Origin: Callorhinus ursinus | Lineage: Eukaryota > Chordata > Mammalia > Carnivora > Otariidae | Length of the DNA: 64,000 nucleotides | Assembly: GCF_003265705.1 (NCBI RefSeq) | Contig: NW_020312935.1 | Span: forward strand, 1,424,373 to 1,488,372 | Direction of reading: 5' to 3' | Shown: positions 49,032-60,285 of the stretch, piece after piece | Numbering within the stretch: the stretch's first letter is position 1 | Layout: each line of letters opens with the position of its first letter | Program-made: the position numbers and the translations under genes | The notes under the pieces: model-generated | Database searches by the model: none | What the model was told of the DNA's origin: nothing | What the model saw: the letters and a program-made list of their open reading frames with translations, nothing else

Positions 49032-51326
49032 TCATAGCTGAAGGCTGCTGATGATTTCTTCTCTCTCTCCTTGAATAATTACATGCAAATGCCTTTTAGC
49101 AATGGCAGCATTCAAATCCCACAAAAAATCAAGTAGTGCCCCCTTCAGGAGCACCTCCATTGGCACAAACTGTAAAACCTGCTGGGGTGCGTTGGATTTA
49201 AGCAAAGAGCTCAACAATTCATTCACATTCTGCAGATACTGGAAAACTGGATTTGGAAGGTCCTGATAACCAACACACAGCAGGACTGCACAGGTCTTCA
49301 GGGGCTCAGAAGAAGTGGGACAAGAAAATGTGATGAATCTAAAACAGCTGTGGAGTACAAAGATCAAACCAGCCATAAATCTTGTAAAACAAGAAAGTAC
49401 AGGCAAAATCATAACATCTCCTGTATGAAGCTGCTGCAATGAATGTAGAAGGCAGTCCAGAAACAGTTGCTGGTAAATCGGGTCTCCATCATGAAGCAAC
49501 GAACAGCGGAAAGTCATGAGTTCAGCTGATTCCAGGACTTCCAGTGGTATATGTGTTTTGATATCACGGAGAGTTGAAAAGCCCACAAGCAGGCACTTTA
49601 TTTGGTTGCTGGGTTCTACCACCTGTTCATCCTGAAGGCACCTGGTAAGGCTAAACAACTCAGAAAATATCAATTCTTCAGTAAAAATGTGACAAGAACA
49701 GTAATACTGCTGTTTGGGCCAGAACTTGGAATCCAAATTCAAGGCTCCTCCTAATGACTTTTCAATTGCTTCATTAAGAGTCTTTAAAATTTCACCATCA
49801 CAGAAAGGAGAACACTTTACCTTTGGCAGTTTCTTTCCCTCTAAAATATGCCATAAGTGATACTCAAGATTGGAAGCTGTCCCTTCTAAGAGAGAACTTT
49901 GCCCAGAATGATACACAGCATGTTCTTCTGCCCAACTATTAAAGTATCCTTTGGCCACCTTATCTTTCCATGAAAGGGTTTCCAGCATTTTCCTTTCATT
50001 ATAGGTTTTAAAATACCTGTTCCTCTGCCCAAACCATTTTGTATTTGTACTACAACCAATATTAGATTTTTTCACTAGCCAATGATTTCTGGAAAGAGGC
50101 TTCAACTGAAACTTTTGCATGAAATATTGAACAGCACAGTCCCTTAAATTATTCAGCTTTGTTTGTTCCCCTTTTCCCATGCACTGAAACAGACGAATGT
50201 TCTCAGAAATAGTCTCTAGTTGGTATTTATGAAAGAACATACAACATTCTTCATGCCTTTTAAGAAAAGATTCGGGAATCACATGATGGGGAAAGAGAGC
50301 TTTCTGGGTCATTTCCATCCCAAAATTCAGCACCATCTTAGATAACAGAGGATGGACTGCCTCTCTTCCTTTATAGTGGAGACAAACCACATAGACTTCT
50401 GAGTTCCCTGCCTTACTAGTAGCAGGTTTAAAAACATGGACTTGGTCAAAGGAACAGTTTAGCAGGTACATCAGGTTTATGGAACAATGTTCAAACAAAG
50501 TAAACATCTTCAGAACAAAAGAGCCACCATTTCCAAGAGTCATCAGAGCAGTGACGACTTCACAGTAATGCAAAGAAGAGACTAAAGCTTCTTGTTCACC
50601 TGGGTTTCCTTGGCAATCAAAACTCCCATCTGCAGTGATCAAGTGAATGGTAGCCATGTTACTTACGAAATTCTGAAGTCCAGTCAGGTATTTCAAGGTC
50701 ATGATATCACCAGTATTATCTGGACCAAAGTACCACCAATGCAAGGTATTTGCAATAAGTCGGTCATCCATAATCATCGTAAGATTGTCATTTGCTTCGT
50801 GGTATGGATTCAAAGTATTAGCTACCCAACTCCAATCACAGGGGAATCTATGGGATTTTAAGTAGTGATTGAGACTAGCTATAAAAGCTCCAGGAGCTTC
50901 ACAAAGGTGTAGAGAATTCAGTTTTCCATTCTGAAAAGCTTCCTGTGGAATAAGTGGAAAGCTGCACAAAATTTCATGAAACTTACACCATGCTTGAGTA
51001 CAAAGTTCAGCGTTCACAGATTTTTTCACATGAGAAATTATTTTTCCAGCTTTATTGGTGAAAGCAGTGTGTTCATGCCACTCATCCAATTTCTTATCAC
51101 TCAGTAGGTTTTTTACTTCATTTAGGGAGTTCTTCAAATCAAGCAATGTATTAAATTCCGTGTGGTCACAAGTGAAAATTTCACTGGGATCTGGTAACTG
51201 CCACTCATTATTAAGTGGCTTGCCATAAGAAAAGTTCTTGGCAAAGAGTTCAAAAATGTCAGCAAGAACATCTGGGCTGAATGTCTCAGGACTTGAACCC
51301 AGTGGTGGCTTCCTGCACTTACTCAT
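49032..51326 (-). CDS. CMTR2: Cap-specific mRNA (nucleoside-2'-O-)methyltransferase 2
   Basis: CMTR2 transfers a methyl group from S-adenosylmethionine to the ribose of the second transcribed nucleotide of capped mRNA, turning cap-1 into cap-2. Seen here: one uninterrupted frame of 764 codons ending in TGA. The N-terminal Adrift-type RrmJ/FtsJ fold spans roughly residues 107-320. It has the SAM loop [10 protein letters not shown] at 139-148 (Gly146), and Lys115, Asp233 and Lys273, which match the catalytic K117, D235 and K275 of human CMTR2 after a 2-residue offset. The remaining C-terminal half corresponds to the family's second, non-catalytic methyltransferase-like domain. The human protein is about 770 residues, so this one is full length; it lacks roughly two terminal residues because TGA directly follows the Leu codon. 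The frame stays open two codons further upstream through TTG, but ATG at 51324-51326 (A at -3) is the start because a splice acceptor lies 19 nt before it. No frameshift or missing key residue. Confidence 0.98.
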   Translation of the reverse strand: MSKCRKPPLGSSPETFSPDVLADIFELFAKNFSYGKPLNNEWQLPDPSEIFTCDHTEFNTLLDLKNSLNEVKNLLSDKKLDEWHEHTAFTNKAGKIISHVKKSVNAELCTQAWCKFHEILCSFPLIPQEAFQNGKLNSLHLCEAPGAFIASLNHYLKSHRFPCDWSWVANTLNPYHEANDNLTMIMDDRLIANTLHWWYFGPDNTGDIMTLKYLTGLQNFVSNMATIHLITADGSFDCQGNPGEQEALVSSLHYCEVVTALMTLGNGGSFVLKMFTLFEHCSINLMYLLNCSFDQVHVFKPATSKAGNSEVYVVCLHYKGREAVHPLLSKMVLNFGMEMTQKALFPHHVIPESFLKRHEECCMFFHKYQLETISENIRLFQCMGKGEQTKLNNLRDCAVQYFMQKFQLKPLSRNHWLVKKSNIGCSTNTKWFGQRNRYFKTYNERKMLETLSWKDKVAKGYFNSWAEEHAVYHSGQSSLLEGTASNLEYHLWHILEGKKLPKVKCSPFCDGEILKTLNEAIEKSLGGALNLDSKFWPKQQYYCSCHIFTEELIFSELFSLTRCLQDEQVVEPSNQIKCLLVGFSTLRDIKTHIPLEVLESAELMTFRCSLLHDGDPIYQQLFLDCLLHSLQQLHTGDVMILPVLSCFTRFMAGLIFVLHSCFRFITFSCPTSSEPLKTCAVLLCVGYQDLPNPVFQYLQNVNELLSSLLKSNAPQQVLQFVPMEVLLKGALLDFLWDLNAAIAKRHLHVIIQGEREEIISSLQL

Positions 51327-51347
51327 TTTCAAATTAAATTAAAATCT
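51327..51347 (-). promoter_or_regulatory. CMTR2: CMTR2 splice acceptor and last 5'-UTR segment
   Basis: Read on the minus strand, a pyrimidine-rich run ending TTTTCTTTTTCTAG is followed by 19 nt of AT-rich leader and then the ATG. The AG lies at 51346-51347 and the coding exon begins at 51345. This supports a gene with a non-coding first exon in the CpG island and a single coding exon, the known arrangement of CMTR2. Confidence 0.8.
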
Positions 51348-53250
51348 AGAAAAAGAAAACACATAATTAAATGAATCAAGTTTATTAGTGAAATCTCATC
51401 CACAGCAAATAAGATCACACTCATGACAAACCACATAAAATGGGAAGGTTAATGTCAGCACATTCTGTTACATAATGAGGCAATTTGGAATAAAGAAAGA
51501 GTAAAGGCTTTTACATCCAACAGAGCTCAAAACCACAGCTAAAAAGTGGCCTTGGGCAAATTACATCTTTGAGCCTGTTTCTTATTTAAAAGTAAGGGTA
51601 TCATTTTTTTAGACAAGGATAAAACATGCTAGCATGTAAAAAGCATATACCAACGAATATTCATCAGTGATGGCAGCTCATATTACCATGGTAATCCATC
51701 TAGATCCTCCCCAAAATTTTCCTCTAACCATGGCTGAGACACTACCCACATGGCCCCAAACACACTCTCAGACTAAGACTCATCCCTTGACCTTTGATCA
51801 AGCTTTAACAAGTGACTTTTAGCTTTTTCAGTTCCCTCCAAATCTCACCTCCTTCCAGGAGAAGATTCTACACCTGAACCCAGTACTGGTACTGCTACCA
51901 GGCCTCTCTGCCACCACACACTTATTCACCTACAAGGACTGCCAAATACGTCCTCCATCCAGATCTCACACTCTTGCTAAGACATGCACTTTGGTGGTAC
52001 CAAATCACCTTTACAGGCCACCAACTAACACTCATCACCATACTGCTTGTTAACTGTGGCGTACCTGACTGGTTAGCCTCTATTCAGCTTAATGCTGAAA
52101 CTGAACTATAGTTCAACCTGGCATGTCTCTAAACTAGATTCCTGTCTCATCTACTCAGACAGCTCCATGCCTCCACTACAAAATATATCTTCTTGTCACT
52201 AAAACGTAACACACTTTGATAGAGGATCTTTAAATTGAAGAAATAGCCTCACTGAATATACAAATTATAAACAGTCACCCTACATTCTGTGTTCTAACAC
52301 CGCCTAAGAAACCAAAAACATCTGTCTACTGGAGGGAAAGAGATATAAGGGAAAGAAGCATGGCTTAATGGCATAGTGTTGGCCTAAGTTGTACATTCCA
52401 GCAGACAGAGCTCTAAGTATGATGATAGTACTTGTTGGCTCAATGTTAATTAATAGGTGCTTTAGTTCATAAGTTCTGCATTTGCTTAGCATATTCAACG
52501 CATTCTACACCAGTTTTTCAAAAAGAATCTAAATACGTCAAACACAAACTGACAACAAAACCACCACCCCGCAAAAAGCCAATGTTTGATGATTAAAATG
52601 GGAAACAAAGGTGAGCTAGTGCCACAATACAGTAATATCCAAAAGACTGTAATTAGCAACTTCTTTTGTACTGTTCTTTTGGCACACTTTTTTCATTCTC
52701 TTATATTTTGTTTAAATTATTTACAACCCTGTATACTCCACTAGTTTGTAAGCTTTTTGAAGTAACAAGTATCTTCTTAAGTCATTTGTTTGCCACAGTG
52801 TATTTACAATACACGTATATAGCTAATAGTCACACTTGCCCATCAATACCTTTTTCTTATCTTAGATCTTTTTTTTTTTTTTACTGTTAGAAGCTATATT
52901 CAGACAGACTTCTGAAAGAAGGCCAAAAATGAGGCATTGTCACATTCATTAAAATACTAAAGGCAAATGAAAGTTTATTACAAGTTATTCTGTCTTAATT
53001 CCCACTGTGCTTACTGGAAACTACCACCATGTTTAGATCACAACTATATTTTATTTTGGAAAAAGTCTGATTTTAGTCTAATCTCACATACTAATTAATG
53101 GCTGTAGGTAAGCTCTGAAATCTTACCTAAGCTAATAGATAATTACCTTCACATGAGAAAAACTAAAGTGATTCAAACACTCCACTGTTCTTCCTGACTA
53201 CACCTGCGGTACACAAATCAAGATTATATATTTATATAAAAATTATATAT
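51348..53250 (-). other. CMTR2 intron, mostly unassigned
   Basis: Intronic sequence between the coding exon and the CpG island. Apart from a MIR-like stretch near 51.48-51.69 kb I see no repeat, no exon-like frame and no structured element. The (TG)n tract and L2 copy further right lie in the same intron. Confidence 0.6.
51480..51690 (+). repeat. MIR-like SINE remnant
   Basis: Contains the MIR core wording: a tggccttgggcaaattac block followed by degraded versions of the 'cctgtttctt...taaaa...gggtatca' section. It is old and diverged, and lies inside the CMTR2 intron. Confidence 0.5.
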
Positions 53251-53255
53251 ATTGA

Positions 53256-53256
<1 letters not shown>

Positions 53257-53299
<43 letters not shown>
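53257..53299 (+). repeat. (TG)n microsatellite
   Basis: About 20 uninterrupted TG units in the CMTR2 intron. They create artefactual open frames on both strands. Confidence 0.97.
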
Positions 53300-53300
<1 letters not shown>

Positions 53301-53324
53301 GAATAACGCTCAGGTCTATAATCC

Positions 53325-54005
53325 AACCTTTGTTTCCTCCTATCAAATTCCCAGAATCCACCCACCTCCCAGCTACCAGTCTCCTGATTGTAGACACTGT
53401 CAATTCTCTGCTGGATTACTGCCATAGCCTTCTAACTGGTCTCTTCTATCTTTGCCTCCTTTGGCTCCCCATTTCACCCAAAGTAAATACCACAGTCGTT
53501 ACAGTAGCCTACAAGAACCTTGAAGATTTCTGCCCTCAAGCCCCAACCCATCTCTAACCTGTCTATTATTCCCCTTATTCATTCTGCTCCAGCCACACAA
53601 GCTTTATTGCTGTTCACTTAAACACCAGGTACACTGCAACCTGCTGGTCTTGATCAATCCCTCCGCGTGGAACCCCTCTTCCTTCAGATTACCTGCATAC
53701 CTAACTCCCTCACCTCCTTCAAATATTACTGGCGTGTAATTTCTCTATGAAATCTAACCTGACATCCTAATTGCACCTTGCACTACCACCAATGGTAAAG
53801 GTATGGACCTAGCTGTACTATAGTTTTCCATGACTCTCTTTTCCCTCTAACATGTAATTTGCTTATTATGTTTATTATTGTCTTCCCCAAATTAGAATCT
53901 AAGCTCCACAAGGCAAGGATCTTTGTTTTGTTGACTCATTTATCACCCCGAGGTTACAACAGTACTTAGTACACAGTAAACACTCAGTATTTATTGAATA
54001 AATGA
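53325..54005 (+). mobile_element. L2 LINE 3' end
   Basis: Follows the L2 3'-UTR consensus almost continuously: a 'cccatttcacccaaagtaaatacc' block, then 'attctgctccagccacac', 'ttccttcag', 'gaatctaagctccacaaggcaagg', and a terminal 'cagtatttattgaataaatgaatg'. Sense orientation on the plus strand, antisense to CMTR2. Confidence 0.9.
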
Positions 54006-54429
54006 ATGTATATCATACTTAACACAAACGGCACTCTTCTGAGTAGATTCTGAATAGGAGTCATAAAAATGCACTTCACTTTCACTCCAGCCCTTCAAGG
54101 CATGACCAAAAATTAAAAAACAAAACACGCGGTTTACAAGATAGAAGTTTCCAGTATGTTCCTCTGTCCCTTTCATTAAGCACTCCACAGAGCTTTGTGG
54201 CATCATAATTCTGCTAGGAGGGTCAGTATTACCATTCTTATTTTGCAGATTCGAGAAGAAAAGTCATGTAGCCCCCTGTTCGAAGCCACAAAGGAAACAC
54301 CTGCAAAATTCGTGAGCCTGACACAAAACCCACAAGATCTCACTTCTCCAATTAATGCTTACAAAGGAGTTTTAGAAATGTTTCTGGCAACTCCTCCCAG
54401 CAACGGTGAAAGTAATAGCTAGAGTGTAT
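54006..54429. other. CMTR2 intron or promoter flank, little recognisable
   Basis: Mostly unassigned. Around 54220-54300 a short 'ccattcttattttgcagat' stretch resembles an inverted MIR core. No gene seen. Confidence 0.4.
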
Positions 54430-55215
54430 CCAGCGCTTTACTTTGGGTCCGGGGCACCCAAGATCTCGTTTCACCTGATGGAAGTGAGTCCCAAGCTACA
54501 TTCGAGCGGCCCGATTCCTACTGACCTGGAGGCACCTCAGTCCCAGCCCCTGCCTCACTCGAAGGAAGACCCGGCCTCGGAACCCGGGTCTGATTACCTT
54601 CGCTCACGCCCACCTCGTCCCCCCGAGTCTAGAAAAGCAGCGCTTCACTCGTTCTCCTCACGCGAAGGAAGCATCCTCCCCTTCCGCTCCCGGGGCTGCT
54701 TCCCGGAACGGTCGCTCCTAAAGGTCTGCGGCGCCTCCCGCCGCAGCGGATGTAGGTGGCGCGCCGAAAGGCCGGGAAAGAGGCCCTGGCCCGCCCTCAC
54801 AACACCAGAAGCGGTAACCCACCTCCAGGCCGCGCCGCCCCGGAACGTCGGCAGAGAGCCGCCCGAGGGCCCTGAGAGACACATTGCGCACGCGCCTCGA
54901 GGCCGGGCTGGCGTCACGCGTCAACGTTACGCACGCCGGCGACTCTCGCAGCGCCGAAGCCCTTGCTCCCTAGGTTTCGTTTCTCCGCCGGGTGCTGAAG
55001 ATGGGAAACGCCAGTCTCCGGGCCCACGGCTTCTATGGCAACGGAAGGTGCTCGCGGAGGCGGAGCGTCCCTTGGCCCCGCCCCCTCAGCGGAGAGGGAG
55101 GAGAGGGCGGTGAGGTGGGGCGGGGCAAACCTATCAAGCACACGCTGGCTCCGCCCACCCGGCCTTTGGGCAGGGAAGGCTTTCTGAGGCTGTTAGGCGG
55201 AAGTTGGTTTGTAAC
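54430..55215 (-). promoter_or_regulatory. CMTR2: CMTR2 CpG-island promoter and non-coding first exon region
   Basis: This is the only strongly CpG-rich block in the right half of the window, directly upstream of CMTR2. Visible sites: an NRF1-like TGCGCACGCGCC at 54885-54896; two CRE half-sites CGTCA at 54912-54916 and 54919-54923; a YY1-like AAGATGG at 54998-55004; GGCAAC, an RFX half-site, at 55037-55042; GC boxes at 55076-55085, 55117-55126 and about 55147-55159; and an ETS-like GGCGGAAGT near 55197. There is no TATA box, as is usual for a housekeeping gene. Good minus-strand splice donors are GGAG/GTGGGT (GT at 54821-54822) and CGAAG/GTAATC (GT at 54596-54597). I cannot tell which is used, or exactly where transcription starts. 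Confidence 0.8.
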
Positions 55216-55379
55216 ACAGGTTGAGTTAAAACTGGCGCTCGAAAGACAGTATGAGGTTAAAAGCCAAACTAGGCAAACTGCGAGATAACACTGTTATTAT
55301 AATATATATATTTATAAACCAGTAAGGAAAAGACAATCTCAAAGGAAAATTGGGCGGAAATTTGAACAGGCCATCCAAA

Positions 55380-56510
55380 ACAAGTAAAACAGCCAATAAG
55401 GATATACAAAAAATTTTAACCTATTATAAAAAAAAAGTTGGAAATGAAAACAATAAATTGCCTTTTCACCCAATTTAGCAAAGGTTAAAAAGATCAATAA
55501 TGGCCACTGTTGTTGAGAATATGGAGAAACAGGTTTATATACTGTGGGTGGGCATAAAAATTGGTATAATCCTTACAGAAGGCAAACTTTAAAATGGCCT
55601 TGCACCTTAGCCGGACGATTCCCGCGCCTAGCAATTTATCCTTAGGAAACAAACAGGCACTCACTTTGGACAAAATGTTCGTTTCGGCACCTTAATAGCA
55701 ACAATAACAAAAACTGGAAACTCTAAATGTCTACTTTAAGGGAATAAAATTCTTCATGATACATCCATACAATGGGATACTATTCGGCCAATAATAGGTT
55801 ATATGTGTCAACAGTATTGCATAAAAATGGGAAAATACAGAGCTGTGTGTAGAGTTTGAACCATTTATGTAAATTATATATGTGTATATAAAATACATTA
55901 TTTTACAAGTCCTCCAGGACGTGCATCAATTGAGGGGAAACAATTGTCTTTTCAAAAAAATGGTGCTAGGCCATCTGGATATTCATATGGAAAAAATTTT
56001 ATTTGGACTCTTACCTCCATCATAAAAATACATTTCATTTGGGTTGCCAATCTATATTTTAAAAGTCAAACAACTCTTTTAGCAGAAAACATCTTTGTGA
56101 CCTTGAAGTAGGCAAAAAGTTTACAACAAAGCAGAAAAGCACTAATCATAAAGGGAAAATATATAAGTTGAACCATATTGAAATCAAGAATGTCTATTCA
56201 CCAGAAGACACCATTGAGAGTGAAAAGACAACCTATTGAAAGGGAGAAAATATTTACAATAAATATGTATGACAAATGACTTGTATCCAAAATATATAAC
56301 TCATACAAATAAATGAGAAAAGATGCCTAGTGGAAAAAATGGGTAAAAAAAAAAAAAAGGAGCAAACACTTCTAAAAGATGGTATCTAAAAGTCCAATAA
56401 ACATATGAAAAGATGCTCAACTTCATTAGTCTTTGGGGAAATGTAAACTAACCCCACAATGAGTTAGAATTATACATTACACTGGCTAAAACAAAAAAGA
56501 CAAAATGTAA
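55380..56510 (+). mobile_element. L1M LINE fragments
   Basis: Two adjacent pieces. 55380-55900 carries late L1 wording ('gtacatccatacaatgggatactattcggcc' type). 55920-56510 matches the end of ORF2 and its flank ('aaatggtgctaggccatctggatattcatatgg', 'ccaaaatatataactcatac', 'agatgctcaacttcattagtc'). Many stops; not coding. Confidence 0.8.
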
Positions 56511-56864
56511 GTGTTGGAGAGCATGAGGAGCAACCAATGGAAAGCTGTTTGGAAGGAAAAGATCTCCCAAGATCTTCCAAATTCACAAGTTGGTTGCCCT
56601 TCAAAAAAAAAAAAATTTAATTATATACAGTCAAATGCTGAAATCCTACATGTACTATTCAACCACTTTTGCCAAACACCTATTAAATACTACAGAAAGT
56701 TCCCTTAAGCGCCTTCCCAATCAATCTGACTCCCAAGTTTTTTATATCATCATAGCTTAGTTTTGCCTATTTTAGAATTTTATATAAATTCGGTCATTAC
56801 AGTTTGTTTGTCTGTTTGCAGCCCATTTCCACTCAGTAATCTTTTTTTTTTTTTTTGTAGGGGA

Positions 56865-57335
56865 GAAAAAAAATCTTTTCCTTCTACCCTTCTAAGTTCT
56901 CAGCTGGGGCTCTGTAACAAAAGGTAGATTAACAAGAGAAAAGCACGTAAATTTACTAACATGTTTTATGTGACATGGGAGCCTCCACAAGGAAATGGAA
57001 GTTCTGAAGAAACTGTGAAACCTGAGTGTTTTTGTACTAAGTTAAATGAGGAGTAGAAAGTTGTGGGGAAATGTGACAAATGGGTATGAGCTACAAGTAG
57101 TACAGTGGGAGAAATTTAGCAAGGCACGTTCATCCAGATTGCTCTTAAGGTCCTCCCATCTTCAGAAATGAGGATGTTCCTTTCCTCCAGTTATAGGGAG
57201 GGCATATCTCACATGAGGATCCTGTGACCTGCTTCAGGGCAAGGTCAGAGGGTCCTTCCTGCACCTGCCATTTCTCAAATTCCTTTAGCTTAAAACATTT
57301 AATATGCCAGTCACCATATTTTGGGGCAGCATGTT
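56865..57335 (-). mobile_element. Possible old LTR remnant
   Basis: The succession 'gattaacaagagaaaagcacgtaaattta...acatgggagcctcc...' and 'ctgcacctgccatttctcaaattcc' resembles a mammalian ERV-type LTR that I have seen as a repeat, but I cannot name the family. No protein-coding part. Confidence 0.35.
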
Positions 57336-57409
57336 CTAAACCCTGTCAATATTCACCCATGTTGTTTTATGTATTTGACGTTCATTCTTTTTTATTGCTA
57401 ATTAGCATG

Positions 57410-57649
57410 TCATTGTATGGAGAGATCATAATTTAGTTATCTATTCTTTTGTTGATGGACATCTGAGTTCTGTTTCCAGTTTGAGGCTATGGTGAATAAA
57501 CCTGCTATGAACATTCTAGTACAAGACATTGCTGTAAGCATATGTTTTCTTTACTCTTGGGTAAATAGATCTATGTGTCACTTCGAAGAAACCTCCAGAC
57601 AGTTTTCCCAGAGTGCTTGAACAAGTTTACATCCCTACCCACAATACCT
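57410..57649 (-). mobile_element. L1M fragment, left part
   Basis: Reads as the reverse complement of an L1M 3' region: 'gaacattctagtacaagacattg', 'cttgggtaaatagatctatg', then a degraded 'gttttccaaagtggttgcacca' equivalent. It continues after the PPIA pseudogene. Confidence 0.75.
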
Positions 57650-57660
57650 AAGAATTCTGG

Positions 57661-58385
57661 CCCTTGTAGACTCCGCCCAGCCGCGGTCTACCCCACCTTG
57701 TTCTTGGACATTGCCAGGGACGGTGAGCCCTTGGGCCACATCTCCTTTGAGCTGTCTGCAGACACAGTCCTACAGACAGTAGAAAACTTGAGTGCTCTGA
57801 GCCCTGGGGAGAAAGGATTTGGTTATAAAGTTTCCTGCTTTGACAGTATTATTCCAGGATTTATGTGCCAGGGTGGTGACTTCATACACCATAATGGCCC
57901 TGGCAGCAAGTCCACCTAGGGGGAGAAATTTGATGAGAATTTCACCCTGGAGCATATGGGTCCTGGCGTCTTGTCCTTGGCAAATGCTGGACCCCACACA
58001 AATGGCTCCCAGTTTTTCATCTGCACTGACAAAACTGAGTGATTGGATGGCACGCATGTGGTCTCTGTCAGGGTGAGAGAGGGTAGCAATATTGTAGCAG
58101 CCATGGTGCACCTTGGATCCAGAAATGACAAGACCACCAAGAAGATCACCATCGCTGATGTGGACAAATCTAATAAATTTGACTTGTGTCATAGCTTAAG
58201 CACCAGACTACTTTCTTCTGTAGCTTAGGGGAGGACCCCATCACTCCCATCTGCTGAAACTATCCTATAATCTTTGTGTTCCCTGAGGCAGTTCAACGGG
58301 TTCCATATTTTCCTTAACCCCTTCCAAATCAAGTTAGATTGCAGAGTTAAGTTTATGATTATGAAATAAAAACTAAACAACAACA
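57661..58385 (+). pseudogene. PPIA (cyclophilin A) processed pseudogene
   Basis: An intronless copy of peptidyl-prolyl isomerase A mRNA, including 5' leader, full coding span and 3' UTR down to the 'gattatgaaataaaaac' polyadenylation region and an A-rich end. It is flanked by an 11-bp duplication, AAGAATTCTGG, at 57650-57660 and 58386-58396. Disablements: the start ATG has become GCG at 57683-57685; codon 79 (Tyr in PPIA) is TAG at 57917-57919; one codon is missing in the GEKFEDENF region; the Trp codon of WLDG is TGA at 58040-58042; and a 1-bp deletion near the C-terminus (GAC-TGT to GA-TGT) shifts the frame. [14 protein letters not shown] and NGSQFFICT are still legible. Non-functional, and inserted into an older inverted L1 fragment. 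Confidence 0.95.
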
Positions 58386-58396
58386 AAGAATTCTGG

Positions 58397-58480
58397 TTGC
58401 TTCATATCCTCACCAACTTTTGGTGTCGCGAATCTTTCATTTTAGCTATCAGTGGGAGTTGGTTGCTTTTTATCTCCGAT
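58397..58480 (-). mobile_element. L1M fragment, right part
   Basis: 'gcttcatatcctcaccaac' and the following sequence continue the L1M text interrupted at 57660, so the pseudogene split this element. Confidence 0.65.
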
Positions 58481-58659
58481 TCTTAGTAAATATTAAAAAA
58501 GAAAAGCTGTGGATATTGTTCTTTTATGGGACTAGATGCTAGATGAAGGCTATATGATCTCTTAAATACAATTACTATGTCCCCTGAGGTTTATAAATAT
58601 TATCAGTATTTCAAACCACAAAGCATATACTGAGCCAGTCTTTACTAAAATAGTCCCAA

Positions 58660-58905
58660 CATTAACATTTTCTCAGTACATAATATGTGCTAAGCACTGA
58701 AAACTGCCCTTTTTTTTATTCATTTAATCCTCTCAACAACTCCATGAAGTAGATACATGTACTGTCCCCTTTTTGCAAACAAAGAAATCAAGGATCAAAA
58801 TGATTATGCAATTTACTAAAGGTCATGGAGTCAGTAAGTAGCAGAGTCAGGGTTTGGACCTATAGTTCTGCCTCACTCCAAGACCAATCTGTTCTGCAGA
58901 GAATT
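58660..58905 (-). repeat. MIR
   Basis: Inverted MIR core: 'tcatttaatcctctcaacaa', 'gaagtagatacatgtactgtcc', 'ggtcatggagtcagtaagtagcagagtcagg'. Confidence 0.85.
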
Positions 58906-59450
58906 CCTAGAAACTGCCTCTAGTAATTTTAAAACAACTTTATAGTCCATATTCATGGTGAGAAATGCTTATTGAGGCAAGTAGTTTTATTAAAAATGAT
59001 GAGTTTCATTTATTTTGTCCTAAGAGCAGGAGGGTTTGCAAAATTTTTGGAGAAGATGAAATGTTATGAATGAATGAAATTGGTATCTGAAACTTTAAAA
59101 AGTTCAAGGAAAATAGCCAAGCCCTGAATTGATGTATTTGCAAATTTGGATAAAAATGCACAGTTAATGTGAATACATTTGGTATCAACTTTTAAATATG
59201 TACTTTAAGAAATATACTAAGTATCTGAGTGGAAGCTAACTACAGTTACTCTTTTCTAATTCCTGAGTGTTCTTTATACTCCACTGACATGATAATGAGA
59301 ATATAAGTAGCAGACAAGAATTAAAACAACCAGCTCTCCAGTCTCTACTCTGATTATATTTCTCTGTCAAAGCAAACAGAAACGAAACTGCTTCTGTGGT
59401 CATTTATCAGCAATCAACTTTCTGAGTCTCTAATTACATCTTCAGACAGA
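58906..59450. other. Unassigned intergenic sequence
   Basis: AT-rich, no recognisable gene or repeat. Confidence 0.5.
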
Positions 59451-59925
59451 TTCTGTGGGGCGACAATGTATAAATTATGGTTCCAAAGTCCCAGAGGGAG
59501 TTGTCTGGAATGATGGAAATGTTCTACAGCTTGATAGGGGTTTAAGTTAAGAAGTACGTGTATCTCTCAAAATTCATCACATGGTATAATTAAGATTTGA
59601 GTATTTCACTCAACATAAATGTTACTACCTTGAGAAAAAAAAAAGAGCCATAAACAAATGTTCAAATATTGAACTCTAGTTACCCCATATGCATGCTGAA
59701 GACTTTAGAGAGAAGTGTACTGATATCTGCATCTTACTTTGAAATGCACCACACATGAGATAGATTGACATATGGATAGAGGAGTGGATTAATGGTGAAG
59801 TGAGTGTAGTGTGATGTTCACAATTATAAAACCCAGATGGTGGATTCTGTGGCTGTGCACTCTTTCTTTCCGCTTTTCTCTGTTGAAATTTTTTAATAAT
59901 AAAATAGTGGGGGAAATAAACAGAT
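59450..59925 (+). mobile_element. L1M 3'-end remnants
   Basis: 'tctggaatgatggaaatgttctacagcttgat' is the typical end of an L1M 3' UTR. The stretch 59700-59920 ('atggatagaggagtggatta...', ending in AATAATAAAATAGTGGGGG) resembles another L1 3' terminus. Confidence 0.6.
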
Positions 59926-59979
59926 TCACATCATAAAAGGCAGGAATGGAATATCTTCTTATTAAAAAAAAATACATAT

Positions 59980-60160
59980 GGGGCGCCTGGGTGGCCCAGT
60001 CGTTAAGCATCTGCCTTCGGCTCAGGTCATGATCCCGGGGTCCTGGGATCGAGCCCCGCATCGGGCTCCCTGCTCCGTGGGAAGCCTGCTTCTGCCTCTC
60101 CCACTCCCCCTGCTTGTGTTCCCTCTCTCGCTGTGTCTCTCTCTGTCAAATAAAATCTTA
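59980..60160 (+). mobile_element. Can-SINE
   Basis: Intact head GGGGCGCCTGGGTGGCCCAG, pol III B-box region, CT-rich body and A tail, with an A-rich duplication ending TACATA on both sides. It sits about 125 bp from an inverted copy. Confidence 0.95.
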
Positions 60161-60285
60161 AAAAAAAAAATACATACATACATACAATGAGTATCAAGCA
60201 TTTCCCATTCACACAGGAAACAGAGCCACTGAATGAGCTTTAAGGGAACAGCATTGGATTTGGTGGCAACCTGGCCTGTGTTCTT

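Noticed and set aside
51330..51332. TTG as an upstream start of CMTR2
   Set aside because: Two codons upstream and non-ATG; the ATG at 51324-51326 gives the family N-terminus MSKCRK and has a good context.
53243..53557. Open frames with runs of Thr-His or Cys-Val
   Set aside because: Produced by translation of the (TG)n microsatellite and the neighbouring L2.
54406..55113. 235-codon plus-strand open frame in the CpG island
   Set aside because: GC-rich promoter DNA is poor in stop codons. The frame is low-complexity (Arg/Pro/Ser-rich), overlaps open frames on the other strand, and has no family resemblance.
57575..57919. Functional cyclophilin A gene
   Set aside because: No start codon, two internal stops and a frameshift, plus retrocopy hallmarks.
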